Shown: one piece after another, positions 6,681-13,600 of the stretch
How the letters are laid out: each line of letters begins with the position of its first letter
Position numbering within the stretch: position 1 is the stretch's first letter
Origin: Myxococcales bacterium
GTDB lineage: Bacteria; Myxococcota; Polyangia; Fen-1088
Length of the DNA: 15,524 bases
Assembly (NCBI GenBank): GCA_003155465.1
Contig: PMCR01000343.1
Location: 9,800-25,323 of the forward strand
Direction: 5' to 3'
Made by a program: the position numbers and the translations under genes
The notes under the pieces: model-generated
Seen by the model: only the letters and a program-made list of their open reading frames with translations
Told to the model about the DNA's origin: nothing
The model's database searches: none

Positions 6681-6750
6681 TCCTTCCTCCCGCCTGTCCA
6701 TAGGCGCCGGAATGGTTCGGGTTCCGACGACGTCGGCGAAGGCCGGAGCA
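6681..6750 (+). promoter_or_regulatory. Structured leader, copy A (three hairpins)
   Basis: This matches copy B (7350-7421) at 49 of 57 aligned columns over its first 56 nt. Hairpin 1 is CGCCT/AGGCG (6691-6695 with 6702-6706). Hairpin 2 closes on a TGG loop (arms 6706-6712 and 6716-6722, with one G-G mismatch and a G-T pair). A conserved TCCGACGA linker follows, then hairpin 3, TCGGC/GCCGG with a GAAG loop (6733-6746). The end runs into GGAG-CAGG and an ATG at 6753, so the hairpins abut a translation start as in copy B. I propose a cis-acting RNA element. Confidence 0.55.
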
Positions 6751-6752
6751 GG

Positions 6753-6836
6753 ATGATCCATCTTTGCAGCTTCAGCAGGTCGCACACTCCGATAGTTTCC
6801 ACAACCACTGTGCCCGGCGAAACAAATCACCACTGA
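6753..6836 (+). CDS. Possible 27-residue leader peptide
   Basis: This short frame begins MIHLCSFSRSHTPIV and starts right after structured leader copy A, with GGAG 4 nt before the ATG, which is a tight spacing. Apart from its position after the leader, nothing shows that it is translated. It could be a leader peptide for the gene at 6912 or a chance frame. Confidence 0.2.
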   Translation: MIHLCSFSRSHTPIVSTTTVPGETNHH

Positions 6837-6911
6837 ACGCGTGTTCGTCTCGAATCTCGAAAGGGCGCTGAAGATCGACACGCGATTGACGCGCAGGAAA
6901 GGAAGTGAATC

Positions 6912-7172
6912 ATGGCCTACGTCGTAGGCATTCTCAGCGAAGAAGAAGAGCGTGTTCTTGGTTCCCGTGGCTGGGATGTCGAGCCCGCTCCCCGCGAACT
7001 CGTTCCCGAAGACGCGGACACCAGCGCACCAGAATCGCAACGAAACCACTTCAAGATGGTTTGGGTCGACACCTCTATGTTTCAGATCATGAACGGCCCC
7101 GACTGGGACAAGCGAACGGCAGCCAACGAAAACGGCAGCGGGGATTACCGTGCCGACGGTCAGCGTGACTGA
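6912..7172 (+). CDS. Small acidic hypothetical protein
   Basis: The product has 86 residues, beginning MAYVVGILSEEEERVLGSRG and including a folded-looking stretch MVWVDTSMFQIMNGPDWDKR at about 49-68. The Glu-rich start and the conserved-looking GPDW segment suggest a real small protein of mobile elements, but I do not recognise a family. The GGAAAGGAAG stretch (6896-6905) gives a good ribosome-binding site before the ATG. The frame ends at TGA 7170-7172; just past this stop it continues open with a Cys/His-rich stretch (see 7173-7259). Structured leader copy A lies about 160 nt upstream. Confidence 0.6.
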   Translation: MAYVVGILSEEEERVLGSRGWDVEPAPRELVPEDADTSAPESQRNHFKMVWVDTSMFQIMNGPDWDKRTAANENGSGDYRADGQRD

Positions 7173-7259
7173 TGTTGTGGTCCGCACACGCAGAGTGAGG
7201 ATGCCACCTGTCCGAACTGCGGGGGACGCTTGAAACGCCGCCGCCGCAGTCCAGTAGGA
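7173..7259 (+). pseudogene. Zinc-knuckle-like reading frame after an in-frame TGA
   Basis: In the frame of the preceding small gene, immediately after its TGA, the DNA reads CCGPHTQSEDATCPNCGGRL followed by KRRRRS. The spacing Cys-x-x-His then Cys-x-x-Cys, with Gly and basic residues after it, is like a small zinc-binding module. No ATG, GTG or TTG lies between the TGA and the cysteines. It may be a remnant of a longer protein, a readthrough extension or a separate gene damaged by mutation. The open frame continues into structured leader B, so the real end is unclear. Confidence 0.25.
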
Positions 7260-7349
7260 CCAACAGAACCTCGAACGGCCCCGGCGACGCGAATCACCGC
7301 TCGTGTTTTCGGGGCCTCCACCTTTTGCATCGAGGATGACATCTCGCTG

Positions 7350-7421
7350 TCCTTCTCCCGCCTGCTCGTAGGCGCCCGAATGGTTCGGGCTCCGACGAAG
7401 CCGGCCTCGTGCCGGGAGGAG
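7350..7421 (+). promoter_or_regulatory. Structured leader, copy B (three hairpins) before the DUF932 gene
   Basis: Hairpin 1 is CGCCT/AGGCG (7359-7363 with 7370-7374). Hairpin 2 is a perfect 7-bp stem, GCCCGAA/TTCGGGC around TGG (7374-7390). Hairpin 3 is CCGGC/GCCGG around CTCGT (7401-7415). The Shine-Dalgarno GGGAGGAG (7414-7421) overlaps the foot of hairpin 3 and lies 7 nt before the ATG at 7429. Folding could therefore mask or expose the ribosome-binding site, which makes translational control of the DUF932 gene plausible. A further inverted repeat, GGCCCCG/CGGGGCC (7277-7283 with 7310-7316), lies upstream. Confidence 0.6.
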
Positions 7422-7428
7422 AATTGCA

Positions 7429-8484
7429 ATGTTCGCAGACGCCGCTCAGTCCATTTCACCGCCAGCTCTTTTCCATTCTCACGCCAATGAGCAGACCTTC
7501 GACGAGGTGTTCGACAAGGTCACCAGCCAGGCCGACCTGGCTCTCCCTGACCAGGTGCTGCCGCTCTCGCGCCTGCGCGCGACTACCGACGGATTCATCG
7601 ACGCGCCGGGGCTGGGCCAGCTCAGTCTCACGACCTGGAGCCGACAGCAGCTTGCCAATATCCTGGGTATTCGCTGGGACCGTTGGTTCGCCAGCGATCT
7701 CGTGGCTCCCGCTGACCGCGCCGGGGAGATCAACCGCCGCTTCCAGCGCAGCAACGGTACCTGGAAGATCCGGGCGCGTAACAAGGCAACCGATGAACCC
7801 GCCGCGGGCGATGCCGTGCTCCGCGCCTTCGTCTCCCCGACGTACGCCCCCATTGATGACCTGCCGGTCTTCGAGACGCTTCGTCGCGTTCTGCCCGGCC
7901 ATGTGGAGGAATTTCGGTTCGTCCGCCTCGATCTCACGCCGCAGTCCAGCCAGTACGCCGTGGTCAGTCTCGTTGAGGTGGACCTTGGCGTCAGAGGACC
8001 CGACCGTCACCGGAATGGGTTCCTCATTGCCAACTCGGAAGTGGGCGCCCGGTCGCTTTCCATCCTTACCTGGATTTGGCGACTGGTCTGCACGAACGGC
8101 ATGGTGGCTGCCGCCTCTCAACTGTTCCGCATGGTCCACCGCCGCCGCAAGGACGAGTCGCTCGATGGCCGTGTGGCAGAAGCATTCAAGCTCCTGCCCG
8201 AGAAGTGGAGCAGGGCCGAGGCGGTTCTGCGTCGTGCCCGGCAGGACACCGTCGACGATCCTGGTGCCGTCCTGGAGGTGCTCCTCGAAACCAACCCACA
8301 ACTGCACGCCATGTCCCAGGCCGTCTACGACGCCTTCGAGGAGGACCCCGAGCCGAACCGCTTCGGCATCGTCCAGTCGTTCACGCGGGCCGCCCAACGG
8401 TTCTCACCCGAGCGGCGCCTCATGCTGGAGGAGTTTGCGGGCGATGTGGCTGCCAGGGTCATGTCTCCGGCGGTGTCGCTTTGA
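7429..8484 (+). CDS. DUF932 domain protein (phage/plasmid-related)
   Basis: The protein has 351 residues and resembles the DUF932 family found on phages and plasmids. A first segment reads LPLSRLRATTDGFIDAPG and LTTWSRQQLANILGIRWDRW; then RAFVSPTYAPIDDLPVFETL; then a strand-rich middle with VVSLVEVDLG, IANSEVGARSLSILTWIWRL and CTNGMV; and a helical C-terminal third (HRRRKDESLDGRVAEAFKLL and onward). The order and motif spacing fit a full-length member. The biochemical role is unknown; members are usually strongly expressed accessory proteins of mobile elements. The start is secure: GGGAGGAG lies 7 nt before ATG 7429. A three-hairpin leader directly precedes it, and the next gene overlaps its stop, so it heads a small cassette of three genes. 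Confidence 0.8.
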   Translation: MFADAAQSISPPALFHSHANEQTFDEVFDKVTSQADLALPDQVLPLSRLRATTDGFIDAPGLGQLSLTTWSRQQLANILGIRWDRWFASDLVAPADRAGEINRRFQRSNGTWKIRARNKATDEPAAGDAVLRAFVSPTYAPIDDLPVFETLRRVLPGHVEEFRFVRLDLTPQSSQYAVVSLVEVDLGVRGPDRHRNGFLIANSEVGARSLSILTWIWRLVCTNGMVAAASQLFRMVHRRRKDESLDGRVAEAFKLLPEKWSRAEAVLRRARQDTVDDPGAVLEVLLETNPQLHAMSQAVYDAFEEDPEPNRFGIVQSFTRAAQRFSPERRLMLEEFAGDVAARVMSPAVSL

Positions 8485-8975
8485 TCCGGCACGATCCCTA
8501 CGCGGTTTCGCCGCCGGGGGAGCCGTTCGACTACATCGTCGACGACGAACCGCTCAGGCGGGCACCGCCTGGCAGCCCAACGCTGCTTGAGACCGCGCAC
8601 TCGGCGCTCCGGCTTGCACCGGATTCGCTTTTCCGCAACTGGCGCAACGAGTGCGTGACGATCCGCGAGGAGATTGGGCTCGTCCACGGCCTGGGTCCCG
8701 TGGCGGTCCTGCACATCAATGGCGCGATCTTCCTCTACCCGCGCGGGTTCGGTGCCGATGTCCTCGATTTCGAGGCCACGGTCATCGATCCGGCGGAGGA
8801 GGCGATCGTTTCGGTAGGTGTGGGCGGTGCTCATCGCGCGCCTGTCCAGCGCAAGCTGGCCAAGGTGCTCGACTGGTATCGCACAGAGATCAAGCTCCGG
8901 GACAACAACTCGTCACCGCTCCTCACGGTCTTCGAGCTGTGGACCGACGGCCGGCCACTAAGGCGGGTGTCATGA
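8481..8975 (+). CDS. Hypothetical protein coupled to the DUF932 gene
   Basis: The product has 164 residues and an unrecognised family. I place the start at TTG 8481, overlapping the DUF932 stop as TTGA, because it begins where the folded-looking sequence begins (IRHDPYAVSPPGEPFDYIVD); there is no nearer ATG or GTG in frame. Residues about 30-60 look helical, and 65-130 look strand-rich (GPVAVLHINGAIFLYPRGFG, then DFEATVIDP). The C-terminal part has KLAKVLDWYRTEIKL and TVFELWTDG. There are no signal or membrane segments. It ends in an ATGA overlap with the next small gene, so the three form one translational unit. A partner role with DUF932 is inferred from this coupling. Confidence 0.65.
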   Translation: MIRHDPYAVSPPGEPFDYIVDDEPLRRAPPGSPTLLETAHSALRLAPDSLFRNWRNECVTIREEIGLVHGLGPVAVLHINGAIFLYPRGFGADVLDFEATVIDPAEEAIVSVGVGGAHRAPVQRKLAKVLDWYRTEIKLRDNNSSPLLTVFELWTDGRPLRRVS

Positions 8976-9157
8976 AGACGCGCGTCCAGAGCATCAAGCT
9001 CCCGCGCGGCGACGTGCGGGAGTTGCGGATCTACCGCAACAAGCGCACGACCCGGCTCGTCGTCTATGACGAAGACCTGGCCGTGCCGCTCATCAAAGCC
9101 CAGCTCGGCACGCCCGAGCGCGAAGCGCTCAGGAAGGCGCTGGGCAGGGACAAATGA
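8972..9157 (+). CDS. Small basic hypothetical protein
   Basis: The product has 61 residues, beginning MKTRVQSIKLPRGDVRELRI, with a strand-rich Arg/Lys-rich first half (RNKRTTRLVVYDEDLAVPL) and a helical end (TPEREALRKALGRDK). It is compact and positively charged, which would suit nucleic-acid binding, but no family is recognised. The start overlaps the previous stop (ATGA), and AAGGCGG lies about 5 nt before it. It is the last gene of the run, 18 nt before a strong intrinsic terminator. Confidence 0.6.
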   Translation: MKTRVQSIKLPRGDVRELRIYRNKRTTRLVVYDEDLAVPLIKAQLGTPEREALRKALGRDK

Positions 9158-9175
9158 AACGCATCCTCAATACGG

Positions 9176-9208
9176 GCAGGAACCGAAATGGTTCCTGCTC
9201 TTTCTTTT
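9176..9208 (+). terminator. Intrinsic terminator closing the mobile-element gene run
   Basis: A perfect 9-bp stem, GCAGGAACC (9176-9184) and GGTTCCTGC (9190-9198), closes a 5-nt loop and is followed by TCTTTCTTTT. It sits 18 nt after the stop of the last coupled gene. This is the best rho-independent terminator in the window. Confidence 0.8.
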
Positions 9209-9251
9209 CCATGGGCGCGCAACTCCGTCTGGCCACCGCCGATAACCAGGC

Positions 9252-9419
9252 ATGCTCGAACACATCGCCGCGCTCCATGACGTCGTCCATGGTTTCTGCA
9301 TGCTTGCATCCTGGTCATTCGCGATGGGCTACCGGGCCAGGGGAACGGCGTGCGTGGCTCGGGCAGCGGAGATCATAGTGTACCTTCAACAATTCTCTTC
9401 CTTGCCGAAGCCGCCGTGA
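9252..9419 (+). CDS. Possible 55-residue small membrane protein
   Basis: The frame begins MLEHIAALHDVVHGFCMLAS and continues WSFAMGYRARGTACVARAAE, ending IIVYLQQFSSLPKPP. The middle could form one short hydrophobic helix followed by a basic turn, as in small inner-membrane proteins. Only a weak CAGG lies before the ATG. It fills most of the 309-nt gap between the terminator and the next confident gene, in which I see little else. It may be a chance frame; its amino-acid make-up is less Arg/Pro-rich than the obvious shadows nearby. Confidence 0.3.
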   Translation: MLEHIAALHDVVHGFCMLASWSFAMGYRARGTACVARAAEIIVYLQQFSSLPKPP

Positions 9420-9466
9420 CCAGGGCCTGGATTCCGAAATGGGAGCGTGAGATTCTTTGGAGCGAA

Positions 9467-9712
9467 ATGCGAACCATCAAACGCTACTCGAACCGCAAGC
9501 TGTATGACACTCAAGAAAGCCACTATGTCACCCTGCAACAGATCGCCGGGCTGATCCGCAACGGCGACGAGGTCCGGGTGATCGACAAAGACACCCAGCG
9601 CGACCTGACTTCGGCGACGCTGGCTCAGATCATCTTCGAGGAGGAGAGGCGCGGGCCGCAGCTACCGACATCGGGGCTTCGCCAGATCATTCAGGCCGGG
9701 CGGATTCCGTAG
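9467..9712 (+). CDS. PHA-synthesis-regulator-type DNA-binding protein
   Basis: The product has 81 residues starting at ATG 9467, and nearly all of it is the PHB/PHA accumulation regulator DNA-binding domain (PHB_acc_N): IKRYSNRKLYDTQESHYVTL, then IAGLIRNGDEVRVIDKDTQR, then DLTSATLAQIIFEEE and LPTSGLRQII. PhaR-type repressors are normally about twice this length and have C-terminal domains absent here, so this is a short, domain-only form. GGAG (9459-9462) precedes the start with tight spacing. The frame is open upstream to 9350, but that sequence does not fit the domain. No PHA genes are nearby, so regulation of polymer storage cannot be claimed; a general small regulator is the safer reading. 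Confidence 0.8.
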   Translation: MRTIKRYSNRKLYDTQESHYVTLQQIAGLIRNGDEVRVIDKDTQRDLTSATLAQIIFEEERRGPQLPTSGLRQIIQAGRIP

Positions 9713-9803
9713 CGCCCCAGCGGCCGACCCCGCGAGTAGGCTTGGAGGGCGTTTTTCGCGGATCCAACGTGGAGGCCCGCCGGACGCCCACAAGATCGCT
9801 CGC

Positions 9804-10139
9804 CTACTGGTGTAGACGAGATTCCGACGCGGCTACACCAGCCGCTTCCGGCCTCTTCCCGCGCTCCTGGTCGATCCGCGCCGCGAGCGCGGTGCTAGCC
9901 TTGAAGTGGGGCAAGCGCTTCGGCTTGACCTCTACGATCCGGCCGGTCCGAGGATTCCGTCCCCTATACGCCCTGTAGCTCCGAACCTGGAATGTCCCGA
10001 ACCCACGAATTTCGATCTTCTCGCTCCGACGGATGGACTGCTCCATGCAGTCGAAGATGGTGTTCACCAGCAACTCGGCCTGAGCTTTGGGCATCTTCCT
10101 CTTCTGGGAGATGCTTTCGATCAGATCGGCGCGGGTCAT
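9804..10139 (-). CDS. HU/IHF-family DNA-binding protein
   Basis: The protein has 111 residues and a complete HU/IHF fold: N-terminal helices from TRADLIESISQKRKM, then KIEIRGFGTFQVRSYRAYRG (41-60), the DNA-intercalating RNPRTG with Pro63, and a closing PHFKASTALAARI. It binds and bends DNA as a dimer and helps form nucleoprotein complexes, including those of integrases and origins. It is closest to the IHF-beta/HU-beta side by the RNPRTG context. The last 17 residues or so extend beyond the usual 90-95 and look disordered. ACGGAG lies 8 nt before the ATG. It lies 16 nt downstream of the basic hypothetical gene on the same strand, so the two may be co-transcribed. Confidence 0.9.
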   Translation of the reverse strand: MTRADLIESISQKRKMPKAQAELLVNTIFDCMEQSIRRSEKIEIRGFGTFQVRSYRAYRGRNPRTGRIVEVKPKRLPHFKASTALAARIDQERGKRPEAAGVAASESRLHQ

Positions 10140-10155
10140 ACCGCGGGCTCCGTGT

Positions 10156-10509
10156 CTACCTGAGCGATAGAGCCAGCTTCAGCCCAGCCGCCACACCCTT
10201 TTCGTGCGTCACCTTCTTCACGCGGGCGCGCTCCGCGGGTTTGAGTCGCCGCATGGTGCCCAAGTACCGCCCCTGGAGCTTGCGGGCTCTGGCCAGCTTT
10301 GGGTTGGCCTTGGCGGGGCGGCGCGCGGTGTTGGCGACGGGCGGCTGCTTGGTCGTCGCCGGAGCCGATCTTGCCGACGGCGGGGTCGCAGGGTTGGCCA
10401 TGGCGGACGCGATCACGCTCTGGAGCCGGCGGGCGACACCCGCTTGGACCAGGGCGACGAAGCGAACGACGAAATCTCGGACAATGACTTCTACTTCGGG
10501 GGTTGGCAT
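10156..10509 (-). CDS. Basic hypothetical protein
   Basis: From ATG 10509 the product has 117 residues. It has an amphipathic helical N-terminus (EVEVIVRDFVVRFVALVQAG), a Pro/Ala/Lys linker (about 40-70), and a compact Lys/Arg-rich C-terminus reading LQGRYLGTMRRLKPAERARV then KKVTHEKGVAAGL. The C-terminal part looks like a small conserved nucleic-acid-binding or protein-contact module, but I do not recognise the family. An upstream extension to 10572 exists but is not protein-like. A TATACT sequence sits 9 nt before the ATG, so the mRNA may be leaderless. It is followed 16 nt later by the HU/IHF gene. Confidence 0.6.
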   Translation of the reverse strand: MPTPEVEVIVRDFVVRFVALVQAGVARRLQSVIASAMANPATPPSARSAPATTKQPPVANTARRPAKANPKLARARKLQGRYLGTMRRLKPAERARVKKVTHEKGVAAGLKLALSLR

Positions 10510-10518
10510 TTCGGCGCG

Positions 10519-10524
10519 AGTATA
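10519..10524 (-). promoter_or_regulatory. Possible -10 box for a leaderless transcript
   Basis: On the minus strand TATACT lies 9 nt before the ATG at 10509. Transcription would begin a few bases before the start codon. No -35 with proper spacing is visible; TTGCAA is 20 nt further up, too far for a standard sigma-70 promoter. Confidence 0.25.
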
Positions 10525-10555
10525 GCGGAAGTCAGTGGCGTGGGTTGCAATCTGA

Positions 10556-10603
10556 GAGCGGGGCCGTCCCAACCGCCTCTTCGCGGATGGTACAGCCCCG
10601 CTC
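10556..10603 (-). terminator. Hairpin after the MYXO-CTERM gene
   Basis: Perfect 9-bp outer arms, GAGCGGGGC (10556-10564) and GCCCCGCTC (10595-10603), enclose an inner CCGC/GCGG pairing. The hairpin begins 11 nt beyond the MYXO-CTERM gene's stop. There is no T-tract on either side, so termination may be inefficient or rho-assisted. Confidence 0.5.
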
Positions 10604-10614
10604 GTTGTCTTCCC

Positions 10615-13600
10615 TCAGTTCTGGTCAATCCTTCTGCGGCATGGCCGGAATCCTCGCCACAGCGCCAGGAAACCAAGGACGAGCAACGACCAGAATCCAG
10701 TTGGTTCCGTTTCTGTCTTGCCTCCGCCGACCACGCACCCACAGCCACTGGACGGCTTGGCGTTCGTCACCGCGCCGTCGTTTCCAGCACCATCCTGCGA
10801 GTGCGTCTGGCCGCCGTCTCGTCCGACCACTTCGGCATCACGCATGGTGCCCGTCGCGGCGTCTGCGAACACAACCCCGCCGTCGGAAACCACAGAACCG
10901 GACGCATCGGATGCTGGTGTGATGACCGCTATGTCTGCGGCTCCAGGCATGGCATCCACCACGGCGCTGTCGCGCGACGCGATCGCGTCGACTCGAATCG
11001 GGAGATCCGGGATGACATCCAAGGTGGCGGCGTCGGCGACAGTGATAGGCGGAGCGGCGTCATGCTGCGGCTCAGGAGAGACAGCCGTGCCGGTAGCCGT
11101 GACCGTACTGGTTGTCGCGGTGGCGGTGTGGGTGACTGTGGCCGAGCCAGTGTTCGTGGCAGTCGTGGTGCCGGTTGTCGTGAGCGTATTCGTCGCTGTG
11201 GAAGTGGATGTTGCCGTAGCGGTTGGGCCGTCAGGCGCGGCATCGATGGGCGAATCAATGGTAGTGTCAGCGCCAGCGTCGCGGCTCGGCTCAGGCACGA
11301 CGCCGAAGTAGATGGTCCACGTATCAGTAGAAGTCCGGACGTTTCCCGCCAGGTCGATGGCCTTGGCCGACCATGAGTGCGCGCCCACGGCGATGGCGGC
11401 GGTCGGGGTGGCGCAGACTTGCCCGTAGCCAGGGTCGGAGATGCCGTCGCGAACCATCGCGCCGTCGATCACAAGCTGGTAGTGGTCGAGGCCGCTCCCT
11501 GAATCGCTCGATTGGTTCCAGCAGAGCGAAGGCGTGGGCGAGACGCTCACGCTGCCGTCGGCGGGAGAAGCCAGCGAGAACGCGGCCGGCGCAATGGTGT
11601 CGACACTGAGTGCCGGTTTCTGGCGCGACCGGCGGAAAGCACCGGCGGCATCGACCGCATATACCTGCCAGGTGTGGGTGCCGTCCGTAAGCGCCACAGT
11701 TGGCGTCGCCGAGGTGGCTGTCGCGGCGATGTTGTCGATGGCGAGGCTCCCGTCGATCCAAATTTGATACTTGGCGAGTCCCGAACCGGCGTCAGTGGTG
11801 GCGTTCCATGAGAGGGTCGGTGTCGCGGTCACCGTCCAGCCGGAGGGACCGACTACGTCGAACGGCACCGGCGGCAAATCGTATCGAAGGGTGCGGCTCT
11901 CCGAGGGGGTTCGATTTCCGGCAACGTCGACGGCCACCACTTGCCAAGAATATGGTCCGCCGGTCACGCCCTGAATCTCCACCGAGTCGACGGACACGGC
12001 ATTGAACGGCGTCGCTACGCCGGTGAATCTGAGCGCCGAGGAACTGCCGCCGGTGAAGTCATCGAACGGCAGGCTGGTCTTGAGCCACGGCCGGCAGTTT
12101 GTCGCGGGCGTGTCGCGAACCAGGCGAAATCCGGCCGCGCTGCCATCGGAGGCAGAGACCTGATAGGTCTGCGCCCCGCAGATGGACTCATGGAGAGCGA
12201 GAAGCGCATGCCCGACGTTCGAGAGATCAATCACGCCCGAGGTGGCGGTGCTCCCGATGGTTCCGGATGTTGCGAGGGCGTAGATGTCCAGGGCGTAGCT
12301 GTTGATGTCGCTCTGGAGGTCGCACGACCAGTTGTAGGCGCTTGGCGGGATCGGAGCCATCGTCCAGCCGGCGCAGGAATCAAAGCCGTCTAAGAAGATG
12401 GACTTCGGCGGGATCGGCGCAGGAGACGACAGGACGCTGGGGCCAAGACCTGTTGTTTGGGCCGTGCCATTCACCCATATTTCGAATCCGGCCAAGCCCG
12501 ATCCACTGTCCGTGGCTCCGGTCCAGGAGAAGGTTGGCGTGTCCGTGCCCACCCAGGCGTTCTCGGCCGGCGCGACGAGCGTTGGCGCGGTCGGAGGAAC
12601 GGTGTCGACCTGCACGCTCCAGGTTGAAGTCGACTGGCGGGTGTTGCCCGCGGGATCCTTGGCTACCACGTACCAAGTATGGAATCCCTGCGACAATGCC
12701 TCGGCGGCTGTGAGGGTATATTCATCGTAGCCACAGCCGGTTTGCACCGAGCGCCGCAAGGCGCCGTCGATGTAGAGATCGTGGCTGATGCTGCCGCAGT
12801 TGGTGTCCCCAACCCACGCGAATGTGCACGTCGGCGAGCACCACGCCCCGTTGGTCGGTGAGCTGAGGTCGAAGGTGTTGGGAAGAGTCGAGTCGATAGC
12901 GAAATTGGCGTCGCTCGTGTCGGTCCAGGCCGAGGTCGTCTCGAAAAGGATGCTTCCGGCCGCATCGAGCGCGTCGATGCGAACGCGAACGGTCGCGCTG
13001 TTGATGCTAGGAACCGTCCACGAATACGAGTTCGCCGTGCCCGCGATGCCGGTGGCGATCGTGTTGGGATAGGTCGCTCCGCCGTCGGTGGAGTAGAGCA
13101 AGCGGAAGGAGGCCGGCGGCTCTGTCACGCTATTGTTCGCCCAGGTGATGTTGTGGATGGTACCTCCGGCCCAAATCTCGCCACCGTTCGGGCTCGTGAT
13201 GATCGCGTATTCCCGCCCGTCGTCGACAAGAAAATCGTCGACGTAAACTCCGTCGGCCGTGCCGCTTGCATCAGTCACGAGATGCAAGCGAAACCGCGCT
13301 TTGGCAATAGTCCCGAGCACGGATAGGTACTGGTACCCCTGATTCCAATTCGATCCTCGCAGACCGCCCCAGAGCCCCGTCCATGTTGCGCCGCTGTCGG
13401 TGCTCGCCTCCACGGTGAATGTGTCCCAATCCTGTGCGAGGGTTCCTTTGAGCCAAAACGAGACGAGTGCTCTGGAGGTGGCCGCGGCAAGATCTACATC
13501 CGAAACCATCGTCGCAGCGGTGTCCGTGTTGTTGGCATAGTTGCCACTGGGACTATCGGTCAGGCTGTAGCTGCCAGTATGGGCGTCAGAGATCAGCCTC

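Noticed and set aside
9176..9200. Third copy of the structured leader
   Set aside because: It shares CCGAA, TGGTTC and GCTC with copies A and B but lacks hairpin 1 and the TCCGACGA linker, and it has a T-tract. It is better explained as a terminator with chance similarity.
9154..9378. 74-codon plus-strand frame starting in the stop of the last element gene
   Set aside because: It reads straight through the intrinsic terminator at 9176-9208, and its sequence looks random.
11085..11230. Repetitive DNA as a tandem repeat or CRISPR-like array
   Set aside because: The repetition comes from Thr/Ala codons in the stalk of the MYXO-CTERM protein; there is no regular repeat-spacer unit.
10204..11376. 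390-codon plus-strand frame across the end of the MYXO-CTERM gene
   Set aside because: It is antisense to three minus-strand genes with recognisable features, and its product is Arg/Gly-rich and without motifs.
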